Numbered from the stretch's first letter, positions 1 to 12,238 are shown. The stretch: 64,000 nt of DNA from Epithemia pelagica (GCA_946965045.2 OX337232.1:434001-498000); one strand, 5' to 3'. The notes: generated by a model not told the origin, from the letters alone. Numbers and translations are program-made.

Positions 1-619
1 AAATACGCCTTGGCGGTTGACGTTGTGGTGGACTCCGTATCCTTGTCGCTATTGTTGTCGTCCGTCGTATCCATGGGAGTAGGACTCTTGTCCTCCTTTT
101 CTTGTTGTTTGTTTTGTTCAATCAATGCTGCCAGTGCCGTCGATGGAACGACAGCCGTTCCGGCACTCCCATGAAAATCGGTCAAATAGCCTCGTCGACG
201 ATAGGCATCGGGCGTATATTCTGTGAGTATTATGTTCCAGTCCGTGCCATTGCCATACCACCAACAGCAACATTGACAACAAGAACAACAAAAGGAGGGC
301 AGGTTGAGAGCATACAATCCACGCAAAATGCAATCCAAAACACACACACACACATCAGAGCGACAATTGTGTAAGTGTCCGACACACACATGCACAATAC
401 AGGTTTGGTCTTCTCGAAGTCTCGCTCGGAAACAACACCGACCACCACCAAGATTTCTCTCGTGGAGAGAATTACACACACACAAACAAGACAACCAAGA
501 CTCTATTACGTACCCGACAAATGTGGATCATCACTGGGAACCAGGTAGACATCCATGTGGTGCGTTTGCAGTTGCGCTCGCAAGGCGGCCAATTTCTCCG
601 CCGCCGAGGAGGACGACAT
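1..619 (-). CDS. Xaa-Pro aminopeptidase (aminopeptidase P), N-terminal part, runs off the left edge
   Basis: Metallopeptidase of family M24 that removes the N-terminal residue from peptides with proline in position 2. Two exons are visible on the minus strand. Exon 1 (619-514) encodes MSSSSAAEKLAALRAQLQ and then DVYLVPSDDPHLS. Exon 2 (220-1) continues EYTPDAYRRRGYLTDFHGSA. The run DPHLSEY...GY...FHGSAGTAVV is the classic N-terminal creatinase-like domain signature of aminopeptidase P. The intron 513-221 has GTACGT at its 5' end and CACAG at its 3' end and joins the exons in frame after TCG-G. The metal-binding half lies outside the window. The same frame is open upstream to an ATG at 1141 preceded by GGGCC, which would add a Ser/Arg-rich extension, possibly a targeting sequence; I prefer 619 for the conserved domain. 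The start codon is the left border of the repeated units that follow. Confidence 0.8.
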
Positions 620-1608
620 GATGCTGGGAGGGAATATGGTCGTTGTTGTTGTTGTTGTAGGATTCGTGGTGGTAGATGCTAGACGCGTTGTTGTAAGGCT
701 TGGAAGACAATTGGCTCCGGCACTACTACCTCCTCCTCGAAGCCGAGCAATGCGAGAATGCTGGAGTCGAACCAACGCGGTACGACTCCAAGAAGAGACA
801 GAAAGAGGACTGGAAGCCCAACACTGCACGGGACGAATGGCACACGAGGTCCAACACCAATACCACAAGGATACCGCGGATACCAGACTGGACCGTTTGA
901 TGCTGCCTCGACCACTCCGACGACGATGCACCACTGTGGAAGAAGACGAAGAATACGGTCGTTCTCGAGAAGAAGACGGACTCCTGGTGCTGTTGCTGCA
1001 AGTCTTGTTGTTCTTGTTGCGAACAATTGCGAAGGGAAACAGCCACTGCTGTGGAGTGGACACACCCAGAATCGAGAGTGGACAACGACAACGAGAAAGG
1101 TAGGAACACAACAAGGACGATCGTGCCGTCACCACCACCATGGCCCTTTCGAATTCGATATCACCACCACACAAAGCCTTGTTGTTGTTGCTTGTTGTAC
1201 ACTCTTTCAAACTTGAGCGCAGTCCACACACTCTTCAACCCTTTCTTGTTGTCGCAGTGAGAGACAAGACCGAGTTTTGTATTTCGGCGTTGCTAGTTGC
1301 TACGAAAAAAAGGTTCTGTGTTTGATATCGCCTACTCTGTTTTCTGTTTTGCCATCGGATTCTGATGTGTCATTATCATGGCCACGCACCTGTTTTGCAA
1401 TCTCTAGCCTTCTATATATGGCTGAAGTGTGATAGTTGTTCTGTTGTGAGTTATCAGCAACCGCTCCGTTTTTGTAAGAATGGACCTGAACGGGAACCAT
1501 TTACCCCAGCTATCATCAGTCTCTGTAGATCGAAAGAATGTCAGAGAGTAGGTACGGAGTAGGTAGTCTAGGAGTAGGAGGTTTTGGTGATCCTTCAAAT
1601 AGCAGGAC

Positions 1609-1674
1609 AACCAACCAACCAACCATCCAACCAACACACCAAACCCACCAACCAACCAACACACCAACCAGCAA
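1609..1674. repeat. ACCA-rich short tandem repeat
   Basis: Degenerate tetranucleotide tract (accaacc, acacacc) also present at about 7384-7449 and 20490-20555. It produces Trp/Leu/Val/Gly-rich or Pro/Thr-rich shadow frames on both strands that should not be read as genes. The rest of 1142-2743 in this unit shows no convincing coding frame. Confidence 0.7.
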
Positions 1675-2378
1675 ACACGCCTCCTTGAATTCAACAGAAC
1701 TTGTTGACCGTTTCGATGTCATGGGACGGCGCAAGGTCTTTTGGAATGTTTGATTCACAATGCCCTTAACTTTTCCCTTGCCCAACCACTGTGGCTTCTC
1801 GCATTGATTTTTCCATAGTTGTGGCTGCATGGGCCATTACAGTTTCCAATTCTGCTTCATCATGTTGCCAAGCACAGCTCCTTTGTCGTGCGCTCAACAA
1901 GTATTGTTAATCGTTGCAAAGGACCAAAGGAGTCCCCACAATTTGGTGGACGACGACAACGGCGATCTCGATTCCGACGACATGAACAAGAAGAGCAACA
2001 TGGAAGCAAGACAATTCCATGGCAACGACCCACGAGATGTAAATATCCCTCTTGACGACACGGTGCTGTTGTCGTCACGAGATGCTTTTCTTTGTCATCG
2101 TCCACCATCATCCAGCAGTCATAGTAGTTGCTGCAAGAACGGAGGATCTTCATGGTGAAGTACCTGCCTTACGAAAGACGTGCAAATCGCATGGGAACAG
2201 ACACAAAACTTACGATGACCTACAATGACCGACACATTTGCTTCCGAATCGCAGATGCTCACGGTGAGCAAATCGCACTTGGTGAAGCTTGGTGAGCGCT
2301 CGAATTTGCCCCAGCACACGGTAAGAAGTTTTTTAGCTTCCGAATCGCGTTTTGGTGAGCATGAGCATCGCTTTTGTT

Positions 2379-2740
2379 TTGTGAGACCAAAGGAGGTGAG
2401 CCTAGGAGTAGAAAGTATTCAGGAACATAGAAGCATGGTAGAAGTTCCAGAGAAACTTGCCCAAGAAGGATGCGATATCTTATCCCAGCGAGAATCTGCG
2501 ACTGAAAATGAAAGGGAAGGAGGAAGGGAAAGCCCACGCACTTTTGCTCTCTTCTTCGGCATCACGGCTTCCTTGGGACTACGGACTACACAGAGACCGC
2601 CTCGAACCAATAACATTGCTATTGTTGTGTTAGAAGTAGACAATATCGTGACCTATTCCCGTGCACGGGAATACATGGGAGTCTATCTAACCTGGGAGTC
2701 GGTCAGCCGGACTTGCACTCCCACGGGGACAGAACAGTGT
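2379..2740 (-). repeat. Segment related to the upstream region of the GST genes
   Basis: This stretch (from 'tgtgagaccaaagg' through 'attcaggaacat', 'gatgcgatatctt', 'cccagcgagaatc' to 'gtgcacgggaatacatggg' and 'cccacggggacagaac') is recognisably the same as the DNA upstream of the truncated GST copy at 33838-34290. Its first part also matches the DNA upstream of the intact GST gene at about 41003-41150. The GST coding part is absent from the array units. It appears again at 8154-8510 and, split by an insertion, at 29932-31037. Confidence 0.65.
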
Positions 2741-2743
2741 CTA

Positions 2744-2993
2744 CCTAGTCTACCGCTGTCCTCATGGTGAGGACAAGTATACCCCAGTACATTTTCCTAC
2801 GCAACGGAAAATCACTCAATTTTCAAAGTGGTTTTCAAGGCTTGGGGTAAAAATTCTCTACAGGAAATCGAATATGAGGAATTTTTTGATATGTTCAGTG
2901 GTCGAATCGGCCAAACTTTTTAAAGAAAAATTTATGTTCCAGATTTGAATTTCTGGTAGGCTTTCTACGTAGGGTACCCGGAGGTAGACTAGA
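2744..2993. mobile_element. Small MITE-like insertion, copy in unit A
   Basis: About 250 bases bounded by inverted CTAGTCTACC / GGTAGACTAG. Present here and at 31050-31300, absent from unit B at about 8510. It encodes nothing convincing. Superfamily unknown, and no clear target duplication is seen. Confidence 0.5.
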
Positions 2994-3046
2994 CACTAGA
3001 CACTTCACACGTTGAAATTAGCGATTTTCATGTGAACCTATTAGAC

Positions 3047-3458
3047 CATGGTGGCCGATTAGATTTTGGGCGCGTATCCTGCGTGATCCACCGTGGGACA
3101 CCCCCCCTTATCCTAGGATAAGGCTTAATAATCCGATGAAGGATAACGTTTCATTATTTTTTCCGTTCATGTAAGTGAATGCTGCCATGACAGTGGGAAA
3201 ATGCATCCTTTATCTCTTATTGTTGTTGTTGTTTTGGTGTCAGAGCCTCATTGAATGAGACCTTGCATTTTACCGTCATTCTTGTCATTGATGTTATTTT
3301 AGATCCTCTAGGGTTAAGGTTTTCACCTTTTTGGGATCCATTAGGGTTACGGGATAGCACTCTAAAATAGTTTTAGAGTTTGAAATCGAAGGTATAATAT
3401 AATTAGATACTTTAGAATGGCTCTTGAATGTCAAGTATAATTAGAGGTGGCCACCCTG
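3047..3458. mobile_element. MITE with CAGGGTGGCC-type ends (unit A copy) containing a recombinase-element remnant
   Basis: Left end CATGGTGGCC (one base off the consensus) follows attagac; right end GGCCACCCTG at 3449-3458. The interior from about 3063 to 3158 is not MITE sequence. It is the right terminal part of the tyrosine-recombinase element (same as 16224-16326), with the 18-bp palindrome at 3106-3123 and TCATTATT at 3151-3158. Unit A therefore once carried the large element and lost nearly all of it by deletion. Confidence 0.75.
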
Positions 3459-3886
3459 ATTCCTGATTAGACCGGTTCCTGTCACGATTTTTATGGACGG
3501 GTTTGATTGGTTCATTTTATACTCCTATCATTTTGTTGCGGGGTTCGTAATTTTTACTATAGTCTGAGTTGTACAATTTTGATTCCTTGTCCGACGTGCT
3601 GTGGGTGGGTTTAAGTTGGGAGTGATTGGGAGTGAATCTTTCCTTCTCTTGTTCCCGCTTATACCACCTTCAACCTTTTACTTTGCGCGCTTCTTGGTCG
3701 CGCAAAAATACGAGAACACACTGACGTGGCGATTCCCACCGACAACCGACAATCCTCTGAGTCTGAGCCTCTCTTCTCTCTGATGTCGCCATTTCTTGAG
3801 ATTAACGTTTGTTGCCAAGAGGAGCCGTGCAAATTCCGAAAGAGTTTCTCATACATTGAATTGTTTGTGTTCCCCCTTTTAGAAAG

Positions 3887-4468
3887 ATGACAAGCACTCT
3901 GTTTTTTTCCCTGTTGGGAAGCTGGCTGTTGGCCGTCCTTCTATGTGCAAAGGCGACGGTGGCATTCCTGCCGACCCGTCCTTTCATGAGCCCGAATTTT
4001 CACACGACCTTGTGTCGTGCAAGCTCGAAAAACCCGACCGACATGACCAATAGAGAACTGCAAGTCGCTAATGTCGAGGCAGCAAAAGAGTCAAACAACA
4101 TTGCTGAAAAGTCTCTGGACAAAGCAGACGCAGCAAACGCCATTGCTGTCGTCGTGCCATTAGTGATTGCTTTTGTTGCTTCCGACAAGATGGACAAAAT
4201 GCAAGCGTCTAACGAAAGCTTGCAGGTCAGAAACGAAAGCTTACAGGAAAGCTTACAGGTCAGAAACGAAATCTTTCAGTTGGAGCTCAAGAAGCTCGAC
4301 ACAGACAACCAAAAGAAGAAGGCTGAAATTCAAGATTTAATTGATGCCAAGAAAGGCGCGACTGCGAGGAGTTTATCCCGCCCAAGTGAATTGAATGATG
4401 GGGCTGTCGCTTGGCTCAAGAAACAGACGGTGGCCGAACAGGGAAGCTCTTTGCCTTGGCTGACGTAA
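3887..4468 (+). CDS. Plastid-type coiled-coil membrane protein, array copy A
   Basis: 193 residues. A hydrophobic N-terminus (residues 4-20) ends in AKATVA followed by FLPTRPF, which fits the diatom bipartite plastid presequence: signal peptide, cleavage before Phe, then a basic transit-like stretch. A central hydrophobic segment (AIAVVVPLVIAFVA) is followed by a Gln/Glu/Lys-rich coiled coil with ESLQ/VRNE repeats (one full 11-residue unit plus a half unit) and an end in AEQGSSLPWLT. The start is the only ATG giving the signal peptide. It is a paralogue of 54854-55591. The family is unknown to me; the role could be plastid membrane organisation, but that is a guess. Confidence 0.65.
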   Translation: MTSTLFFSLLGSWLLAVLLCAKATVAFLPTRPFMSPNFHTTLCRASSKNPTDMTNRELQVANVEAAKESNNIAEKSLDKADAANAIAVVVPLVIAFVASDKMDKMQASNESLQVRNESLQESLQVRNEIFQLELKKLDTDNQKKKAEIQDLIDAKKGATARSLSRPSELNDGAVAWLKKQTVAEQGSSLPWLT

Positions 4469-4796
4469 AAGTCCTACGTCGAGACCATGGCAAAACAAAT
4501 GGGTTTTTGGGACGATCCGACGGGAAATTATGGGAATAGACGCTTTGGCCTCCAACTGAATAAAATAGAAGAGATATAACGATTAGGGCAAAGAACTGAA
4601 GCACAGCACTTTGTTGGGTGGTATTACATTGCCTCATGAACATGGGTTTCCAGAATGTCGACACTTTGGTGCGCCCAACCAAACAGCAATGTAGAACAGG
4701 CTTCATTTGTGTGCAGCGTGGAGATACTCAAAAGGTCATTGCACAACATTCAAATTTATAACTGCAGTGAAAAGTAGTAGAGGTACCTTAACTCTA

Positions 4797-6398
4797 TGGT
4801 AGTTACAAACTTGTCCTCAACCACAGCGGTGGTGTCGACGAGATGACCTCCTCGTGTCGCGTCTATTGGAATCGTCAAGCGGTCGTCGTCGTACAACCAC
4901 AAGAAGAAGCGAATGGCAATCTCTTCCCAGTATCGTGTGAATGGGACCTGACATCCACCTTGTTGCGGCAACAACAAGCACAACCAGCGGGGCAACAGCA
5001 CCATCATGAATTGATCACTGTGAGCAGGGTTGGCTGGTTCTAATTGTGGGATCGCTTGCTGATCGAACTGATTTGTCAACATCCACAGGCTGACCTGGTC
5101 CACTATTCCGATTCCAGGCCGAGGCCTATGGAAACTTGCAGGTACAAGTGCATTATCAAGAACTATCACCACCAGTCAAAACGGAACCAACCACGGACGA
5201 CGACCATCACGATACGGGCATGAATACGCCTGCGCACGCCCACGGAATACTATACAACGAGGACGCTTTTTCAAAGTGGCCTTGTACCAAGATTCCTACC
5301 ACGAACCAGCAAATTACAACGACGACCACAAGAACAACAAGAACAAGCGTGAAAACACGAATGCTTCTAGTACCACCACAAGTCAAACTGGGTGTCCTCC
5401 TCCTCCTTGTCCAATAAATGGCGGGCAGGATCCTGCCTGTGGCAGAAAACCATTTATTTGCCCCTGCATGTCCATTCGGCGAGTGCATCGACGCAACTCA
5501 ACGCGACGCGACCAGTACGACTCAACCTTGGACAGCCGAAACACAGCACTTGTATACCTTGGTCTTTTCTTTGCATCCTGCCATTCGAATCCGGCCATCA
5601 TCACCATTTGACACAAACAACAATGACGACAACGACGACTCGGGAATAGGAGGCTGGCCCCTGGACCCACCGTGCAAGCCGAATCCTGTCGTGTGGGATT
5701 TTGAACCATTTCCATCAACCACAAGGGTCAACTGTGCCTAAATCACCAACCCATTACCATTTGCGGTGTCCATTGGAACGACACGAAGAATACGGACAGT
5801 GTCGTTTCCATTCCATCCATGATTCGAGACCTCCGTTTGTGAAAACAATACAATTTCAATGCCGTCCGGATCACCCGTCAGGAGCCTTGTATGGTATCTG
5901 TGATGCCTATGGACTCCATGTCTGGAACGAAGTCAATCTCATTGGAGACACCAGATGTAATACCCGCCACAGGAATGGCAGGAATCCGATGTTTTCTCAG
6001 TGGTGGTGGCAAGTAGGTCGTCAATATCCTTTGGCCGGCGATCCAGCTACCACCTTGGAGTCTCGCATCTCGCTACTGGTCCAACGGAACCGTAATCATC
6101 CCTCTCTCATTGTCTGGTCGTTGGGGAACAACAATTCCAATGTCATCCATGACCTACCTTTTGGGTGGAACTATGTTTCCAAACCAAGCGTTATGAGCAA
6201 CCGTGACTCTATTTTCCATCAAGGCTGCCGTCTGATTGAACACAATTGGACACTTCTCGACCCATTTGTTCCAATGGTGATGGCATCACAACCACACCCA
6301 TTCGACGTGACATGAAGGAATGGACCGAACCTTCCGACTGCTCCGCTTGTGACCCGAGAAACGAATACTACGGAGACAGATCCTAGCACTGCCGTCGT
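4797..6398 (+). pseudogene. Broken 5' half of a GH2 beta-galactosidase gene, copy A
   Basis: Homologous to 58560-60290 of the long beta-galactosidase locus: SSCRVYWNRQ near 4850, CDAYGLHVWNE near 5904, and a run ending PSLIVWSLGNN near 6130. The reading frame is broken several times, for example around 5740-5890, where the stretch matching LLKQYNFNAVRITRQ is scrambled by small indels. The fragment stops where the next unit begins. One informative point: near 6272-6330 this copy keeps an open frame (NGDGITTTPIRRDMKEW), whereas the longer locus has a one-base insertion there. Confidence 0.75.
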
Positions 6399-8682
6399 CT
6401 GACGACATGATGCTGGGAGGGGATATGGTCGTTGTTGTTGTTGTTGTAGGATTCGTGGTGGTATGTTGTAAGGCTTGGAAGACAATTGGCTCCGGCACTA
6501 CTACCTCCTCCTCGAAGCCGAGCAATGCGAGAATGCTGGAGTCGAACCAACGCGGTACGACTCCAAGAAGAGACAGAAAGAGGACTGGAAGCCCAACACT
6601 GCACGGGACGAATGGCACACGAGGTCCAACACCAATACCACAAGGATACCGCGGATACCAGACTGGACCGTTTGATGCTGCCTCGACCACTCCGACGACG
6701 ATGCACCACTGTGGAAGAAGACGAAGAATACGGTCGTTCTCGAGAAGAAGACGGACTCCTGGTGCTGTTGCTGCAAGTCTTGTTGTTCTTGTTGCGAACA
6801 ATTGCGAAGGGAAACAGCCACTGCTGTGGAGTGGACACACCCAGAATCGAGAGTGGACAACGACAACGAGAAAGGTAGGAACACAACAAGGACGATCGTG
6901 CCGTCACCACCACCATGGCCCTTTCGAATTCGATATCACCACCACACAAAGCCTTGTTGTTGTTGCTTGTTGCACACTCTTTCAAACTTGAGCGCAGTCC
7001 ACACACTCTTCAACCCTTTCTTGTTGTCGCAGTGAGAGACAAGACCGAGTTTTGTATTTCGGCGTTGCTAGTTGCTACGAAAAAAAGGTTCTGTGTTTGA
7101 TATCGCCTACTCTGTTTTCTGTTTTGCCATCGGATTCTGATGTGTCATTATCATGGCCACGCACCTGTTTTGCAATCTCTAGCCTTCTATATATGGCTGA
7201 AGTGTGATAGTTGTTCTGTTGTGAGTTATCAGCAACCGCTCCGTTTTTGTAAGAATGGACCTGAACGGGAACCATTTACCCCAGCTATCATCAGTCTCGG
7301 TAGATCGAAAGAATGTCAGAGAGTAGGTACGGAGTAGGTAGTCTAGGAGAAGGAGGTTTTGGTGATCCTTCAAATAGCAGGACAACCAACCAACCAACCA
7401 TCCAACCAACACACCAAACCCACCAACCAACCAACACACCAACCAGCAAACACACCTCCTTGAATTCAACAGAACTTGTTGACCGTTTCGATGTCATGGG
7501 ACGGCGCAAGGTCTTTTGGAATGTTTGATTCACAATGCCCTTAACTTTTCCCTTGCCCAACCACTGTGGCTTCTCGCATTGATTTTTCCATAGTTGTGGC
7601 TGCATGGGCCATTACAGTTTCCAATTCTGCTTCATCATGTTGCCAAGCACAGCTCCTTTGTCGTGCGCTCAACAAGTATTGTTAATCGTTGCAAAGGACC
7701 AAAGGAGTCCCCACAATTTGGTGGACGACGACAACGGCGATCTCGATTCCGACGACATGAACAAGAAGAGCAACATGGAAGCAAGACAATTCCATGGCAA
7801 CGACCCACGAGATGTAAATATCCCTCTTGACGACACGGTGCTGTTGTCGTCACGAGATGCTTTTCTTTGTCATCGTCCACCATCATCCAGCAGTCATAGT
7901 AGTTGCTGCAAGAACGGAGGATCTTCATGGTGAAGTACCTGCCTTACGAAAGACGTGCAAATCGCATGGGAACAGACACAAAACTTACGATGACCTACAA
8001 TGACCGACACATTTGCTTCCGAATCGCAGATGCTCACGGTGAGCAAATCGCACTTGGTGAAGCTTGGTGAGCGCTCGAATTTGCCCCAGCACACGGTAAG
8101 AAGTTTTTTAGCTTCCGAATCGCGTTTTGGTGAGCATGAGCATCGCTTTTGTTTTGTGAGACCAAAGGAGGTGAGCCTAGGAGTAGAAAGTATTCAGGAA
8201 CATAGAAGCATGGTAGAAGTTCCAGAGAAACTTGCCCAAGAAGGATGCGATATCTTATCCCAGCGAGAATCTGCGACTGAAAATGAAAGGGAAGGAGGAA
8301 GGGAAAGCCCACGCACTTTTGCTCTCTTCTTCGGCATCACGGCTTCCTTGGGACTACGGACTACACAGAGACCGCCTCGAACCAATAACATTGCTATTGT
8401 TGTGTTAGAAGTAGACAATATCGTGACCTATTCCCGTGCACGGGAATACATGGGAGTCTATCTAACCTGGGAGTCGGTCAGCCGGACTTGCACTCCCACG
8501 GGGACAGAACTACCTAGACACTTCACACGTTGAAATTAGCGATTTTCATGTGAACCTATTAGACTAGGGTGGCCGATTAGAGGGTCTAAGGGATTTTGCT
8601 TAGAAGTATAAGTATAATTATACTCTATTAGAGTATAATTATACCTATTAGCAAGTCTAAAGCCATGGTGTAAAACCTTGTC

Positions 8683-8690
8683 TCATTATT
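8683..8690. other. Left junction direct repeat TCATTATT (target or crossover site)
   Basis: Last bases of the interrupted MITE before the recombinase element. The same octamer ends the element at 16319-16326, is single at the empty site 31472-31479, and is kept at the deletion scar 3151-3158. Confidence 0.75.
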
Positions 8691-8698
8691 CGTACCCA

Positions 8699-8829
8699 GG
8701 ATAAAAATCTTGCCAAAGTTATCCCACATCTAGTCGCACATAATGCATTTTTATCCCAGGATCCCTTATCTCGTTACAAGATAAGCGACATTATGGCAAA
8801 ATAAGTAGTCTTATTTGTCACAGGATAAG
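8699..8829. promoter_or_regulatory. Left subterminal motif cluster (GGATAA/TTATCC)
   Basis: GGATAA at 8699-8704, TTATCC at 8719-8724 and 8751-8756, the inverted pair CTTATCT (8765-8771) and AGATAAG (8779-8785), and GGATAAG at 8823-8829. The same hexamer is concentrated at the other end of the element. These are candidate binding sites for the recombinase or its GCR1_C-like domain (inference). Confidence 0.55.
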
Positions 8830-9113
8830 ATTTTCCCACTAATCCAATGCACTGTAACCACTTAGGGACCGACATACGCGCAACTTATACCACCTGCCGT
8901 CCTATTACACGCACACCCATCCTCACCAAGCTTGCTGACCCCGCGTTGGAAAAGGACAACATCTCAACACAAAATGCACCCATCCAATGACCAACAAAGT
9001 CATGACATACACGTACACCTTGACATTGAAAGATTGACATAGACGTAAATAGATTTCTTCTTTCTTGTATTATAAATGGATGGATTCAAATAGTTTTTTC
9101 TCCATCCACTACC

Positions 9114-12100
9114 ATGGCGCGTTCTCGTTCTCGTGCTTCTTCCCGTGCGTCCTCCACCACGGCCGGTTCCCAGAGCCACACAGACAATGGGGTAACTACA
9201 GAAACAACGAACACAAGCGCACCAACACCTATGGATGATCTGATCAATGCGATAAACAACGACCGTGTGACCACTAATAACCAACCCCCACCAACAAACA
9301 GCCGACCCAGACAAACAAACAGCCAACGAAATCGTCGTCGCGGTAACAACAACCGACAAAACCAACAAAGCATCCTTGATTCTCTTTCGATGCAAGATAT
9401 CGCTCTAAATGGTGGAGAACCTACGACAACTAACAATGAAACAGACGACCGCAATCTTCTGCCCGCTCCGATTGACAACATCGCGGAGTTACGGGCCTTG
9501 ACCAACCAATGTGCTGATTCCCTTATGCGAAAGAATACACGTGATGCATATAAATATCGCATTTTGGAATTTCGCTCCTTTTGCAAATTGGTTTATCCAC
9601 ACGAACCTGTGGAGAATCAATGTGCTGTTGACGGAAATAAACTATACCGGTTCCTTTTTTTCCAAGTTTTCCGCGACCAATCTCGTACAAAATCTCTGAA
9701 ACCCGGTGAATTCGACGTCAATTTGTACCATGAGCTTGATACAAAATACACCGCACTCCTCCGCCCTGTCAACGGAAAGAAGCTTACGGGTAAGGAAATT
9801 TTAGAGGCAATGGAACCTGACAACCCGCTGGGATATTCATCATTGATCACATACCGCGCAGCAGTACGAAAACTGTACGACTACCAACGTCAACGCTCTG
9901 ACGGTAGTATTGCCCCAGATCGCTGGGACTCTGATATTATGAATGCATCGATTAAGAAATTAATAAGTCTTGTACAGGTAAGTTCCAAACCGTGACCCAT
10001 GATCAGCTTATCCTATACTCACCTACATATATAAATATTTTCACCTCACATCACAGGGTCGCACCCCCCGCGTTGCAAAAAGAAAATACGTAGAAAAAGT
10101 GACTGAGTCTTCACCGTTCTCACACTCAGAATTAGTGGGGAAGATCGAAGAATCATTTTGGCTCCGCGGATGCCACAAGTCAGACAACCGTACGACATTT
10201 ACTTCTCTCCGCAACCGATTCTCTTTTTTAATGAACTACGCCTCAATTCTCCGATCAGAAAGTCTACATATTGCGGAATTATCCGACCTGCGAGTATTCC
10301 CCATTAAATGTCGTCAAGATCATGACGAAATGGAGATTGTCTTAATGCAAATGTTCACTGGGAAGACAGTGAAAATGGACTCCCCATCACAGTTTGCCCG
10401 AGCTACACGACACAGCGATGTGTTTTGTTGCCCCATTGGTGCCCTCTCGATGTATCTTGTGTTCCGATTTCAGTCAAACAATGAATTTCAACCAGGTGTC
10501 CGGTTCCCTAATTTTCTGAACAACAACGAATGGTTTGATGTCAAGGTATTAGTTGAGCTTGGTTCAGATCCAGAAGAAGGGATAGACCAGCAGTCCTTTC
10601 GCCGTGATCTTGGTAAAGTATTCAAAAAACTTGGGATCATTTCGAACCATGTAACTCACTGGTGCCGTCACACAGCTCCGACCCACTGTGAATTTAAGGA
10701 GCTTTCTCCAGAATTTGTCAAGCAACTGGGCAAGTATATATATATTTGATTGTTGCCTGTTTGATTCTTGTTCCTAACGTCATTGTTCTCTTCTTCAGGC
10801 AACTGGGATCGCGATACACAGGAATCAAGGTACTCAGCCAAAGTTCCCATATCAGCCATTCGATGCATGGCTGGATACGAAGTAGGAGAGGGCTACTGGC
10901 TTCCCCGCGGTAATGTAAAACTTCCTTCGGATCTTGAAGAAATGCTATGGCCATGGTTGGACGAGGCAGAAACCTATATACTTGGGTTCGCAAAGAGACC
11001 CACCGACAAGCCGACAGCTTTAGAATTCATTCGTTTTCTCAAGTTCATGAGAAAGGTTTTCTTCCAAGATATTGCTGCAATGTTATACTCCATCGAAACA
11101 GCATCAACACCCAATGCATCAGCGCGTTTGACTCACAACTTGCTTGCTAATTTCTCTATTTTATCTTCACCGAAGTTCACTTTATTCAAGCAATCAATGG
11201 CTGAAGCAATCACCAAAGCGTCCAAAATTGAGAACGACCCCAGTACGAAAGTTCTCGACCGCTGCCTCCCCGGAATCAACAAGCGCTTCGAGCTGATCAA
11301 CAATGACATTAAGCGACTATGTGTCGCTGCTGAAGAAACAACGACATCAATTGAAGACACGCATATGAAAACGTCGGAAAACCTAACAGCAATAGAGTAT
11401 CGACTGAACGAAATGGCCAAAAAACGTCAGTTGGCTATTGTGACTGCATTGTCGGATTTTTTTCGTCGGGGGATAACACAACAAGCTTCGGAACTCGGCA
11501 ACTATGCGAACAATGCCGTCACCACTCCACAAGCGAATGGCATAGTACCATTACCAGAACCAATGCAAACCACAGTTGACAAGTTTTTGGAAACTCCACC
11601 AAACGAAACAACAGCCGATGGTTGTCCAGTCACCAGAACACCGATTCTTTCTCCACAAGAACCAACAACAACGATGACTACTACAACTCCTGCAGATGCC
11701 CCCACAACGAATATCACCGATGTAGAATCTCCCGAAGGGGACAGTGATTCTGACAAAGACAATGAATTCGATCTCGTTTCAAACAAGATGCTTTCTTTCC
11801 GTGTTGCTGGGAACACGTCCACTCTGTCACTGGAAGATGTATATTGCGAATTCTTTGGACTAGAGGAGTGGACCGGAAAGCCAATGGACGAAGGTTTCTA
11901 CGGACTGGAGAAAAAATATAAGTCGAAATGGAGAGCCTCCTATTCAGCATCGGAGAAGAATTTTTTCTCCCGTACACAAGCCTTGCTTAAAGGTTTGTGT
12001 GACAAGTGTGGCTCTTCCTATGGAGATTGGAACGAATCTGTACGAGACCAATGCCAAGCATGGGACGCTATCTTAAAGAAAAAAGGTGTCTCTGGTGCCT

Positions 12101-12177
12101 TGCGATATCTTCAACGCACTGGGGATATCGGCAAAAAAGGACAACGCAAACGCAACAACGCCAACGTAGATTCATAG
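9114..12177 (+). CDS. Crypton-type tyrosine recombinase with C-terminal GCR1_C-like DNA-binding domain
   Basis: Three exons, 9114-9977, 10057-10729 and 10799-12177, give 971 residues. Intron 1 is GTAAGT...CACAG (79 bases). Intron 2 is a GC-AG intron, GCAAGT...TTCAG (69 bases); only this choice gives the expected QLGNWDRDTQESRYS. Catalytic signature of tyrosine recombinases: R354 in ILRSES, K391 in FTGKTVK, H489 and R492 in THWCRH, and Y524 in SRYSAKVP, followed by AIRCMAGY, typical of Cryptons. Residues about 854-915 (LEDVYCEFFGLEEW, GLEKKYKSKWR, NFFSRTQALLKGL) resemble the GCR1_C DNA-binding domain of Cryptons. The N-terminus is Ser/Arg/Asn-rich. A TATA-like tattataaat lies about 45 bases before the ATG, which sits in ACCATGG. 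It should cut and join DNA through a covalent 3'-phosphotyrosine to move the element. Confidence 0.85.
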
Positions 12178-12238
12178 ATCGGTAATGGAAAAAGAAAGTT
12201 GTCTATATGAATCCGTATGATCTCTTACTTCGTTAGTC

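Larger units (their letters stand above)
612..6400 (+). repeat. Tandem segmental repeat, unit A
   Basis: First of three near-identical tandem units. Order: aminopeptidase P leader (612-1141), non-coding stretch with an ACCA-rich tract, GST-upstream-like segment (about 2379-2740), small MITE (2744-2993), MITE with a recombinase-element remnant (3047-3458), coiled-coil gene (3887-4468) and beta-galactosidase 5' fragment (4797-6398). The beta-galactosidase fragment is joined directly to the aminopeptidase start region of the next unit at 6400/6401. Differences from B and C by eye are scattered substitutions and small indels, so the duplications look recent. In unit A the aminopeptidase gene continues to the left, so A keeps the original left flank. 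Confidence 0.85.

Noticed and set aside
506-1231. Long Ser/Arg/Thr-rich frames on both strands over the aminopeptidase leader, repeated in all three units
   Set aside because: They come from CA/TC-rich low-complexity DNA. Several overlapping frames look equally open, and the conserved protein begins only at 619; an N-terminal extension from 1141 remains possible.
1404-1830. Trp/Leu/Val-rich or Pro/Thr-rich proteins around 1404-1830, 7179-7605 and 20285-20711
   Set aside because: Translations of the ACCA tandem repeat, not genes.
10734-10798. GT-AG intron with donor GTATAT in the recombinase gene
   Set aside because: It shifts the frame and destroys the conserved region with the catalytic Tyr; the GC-AG choice keeps it.
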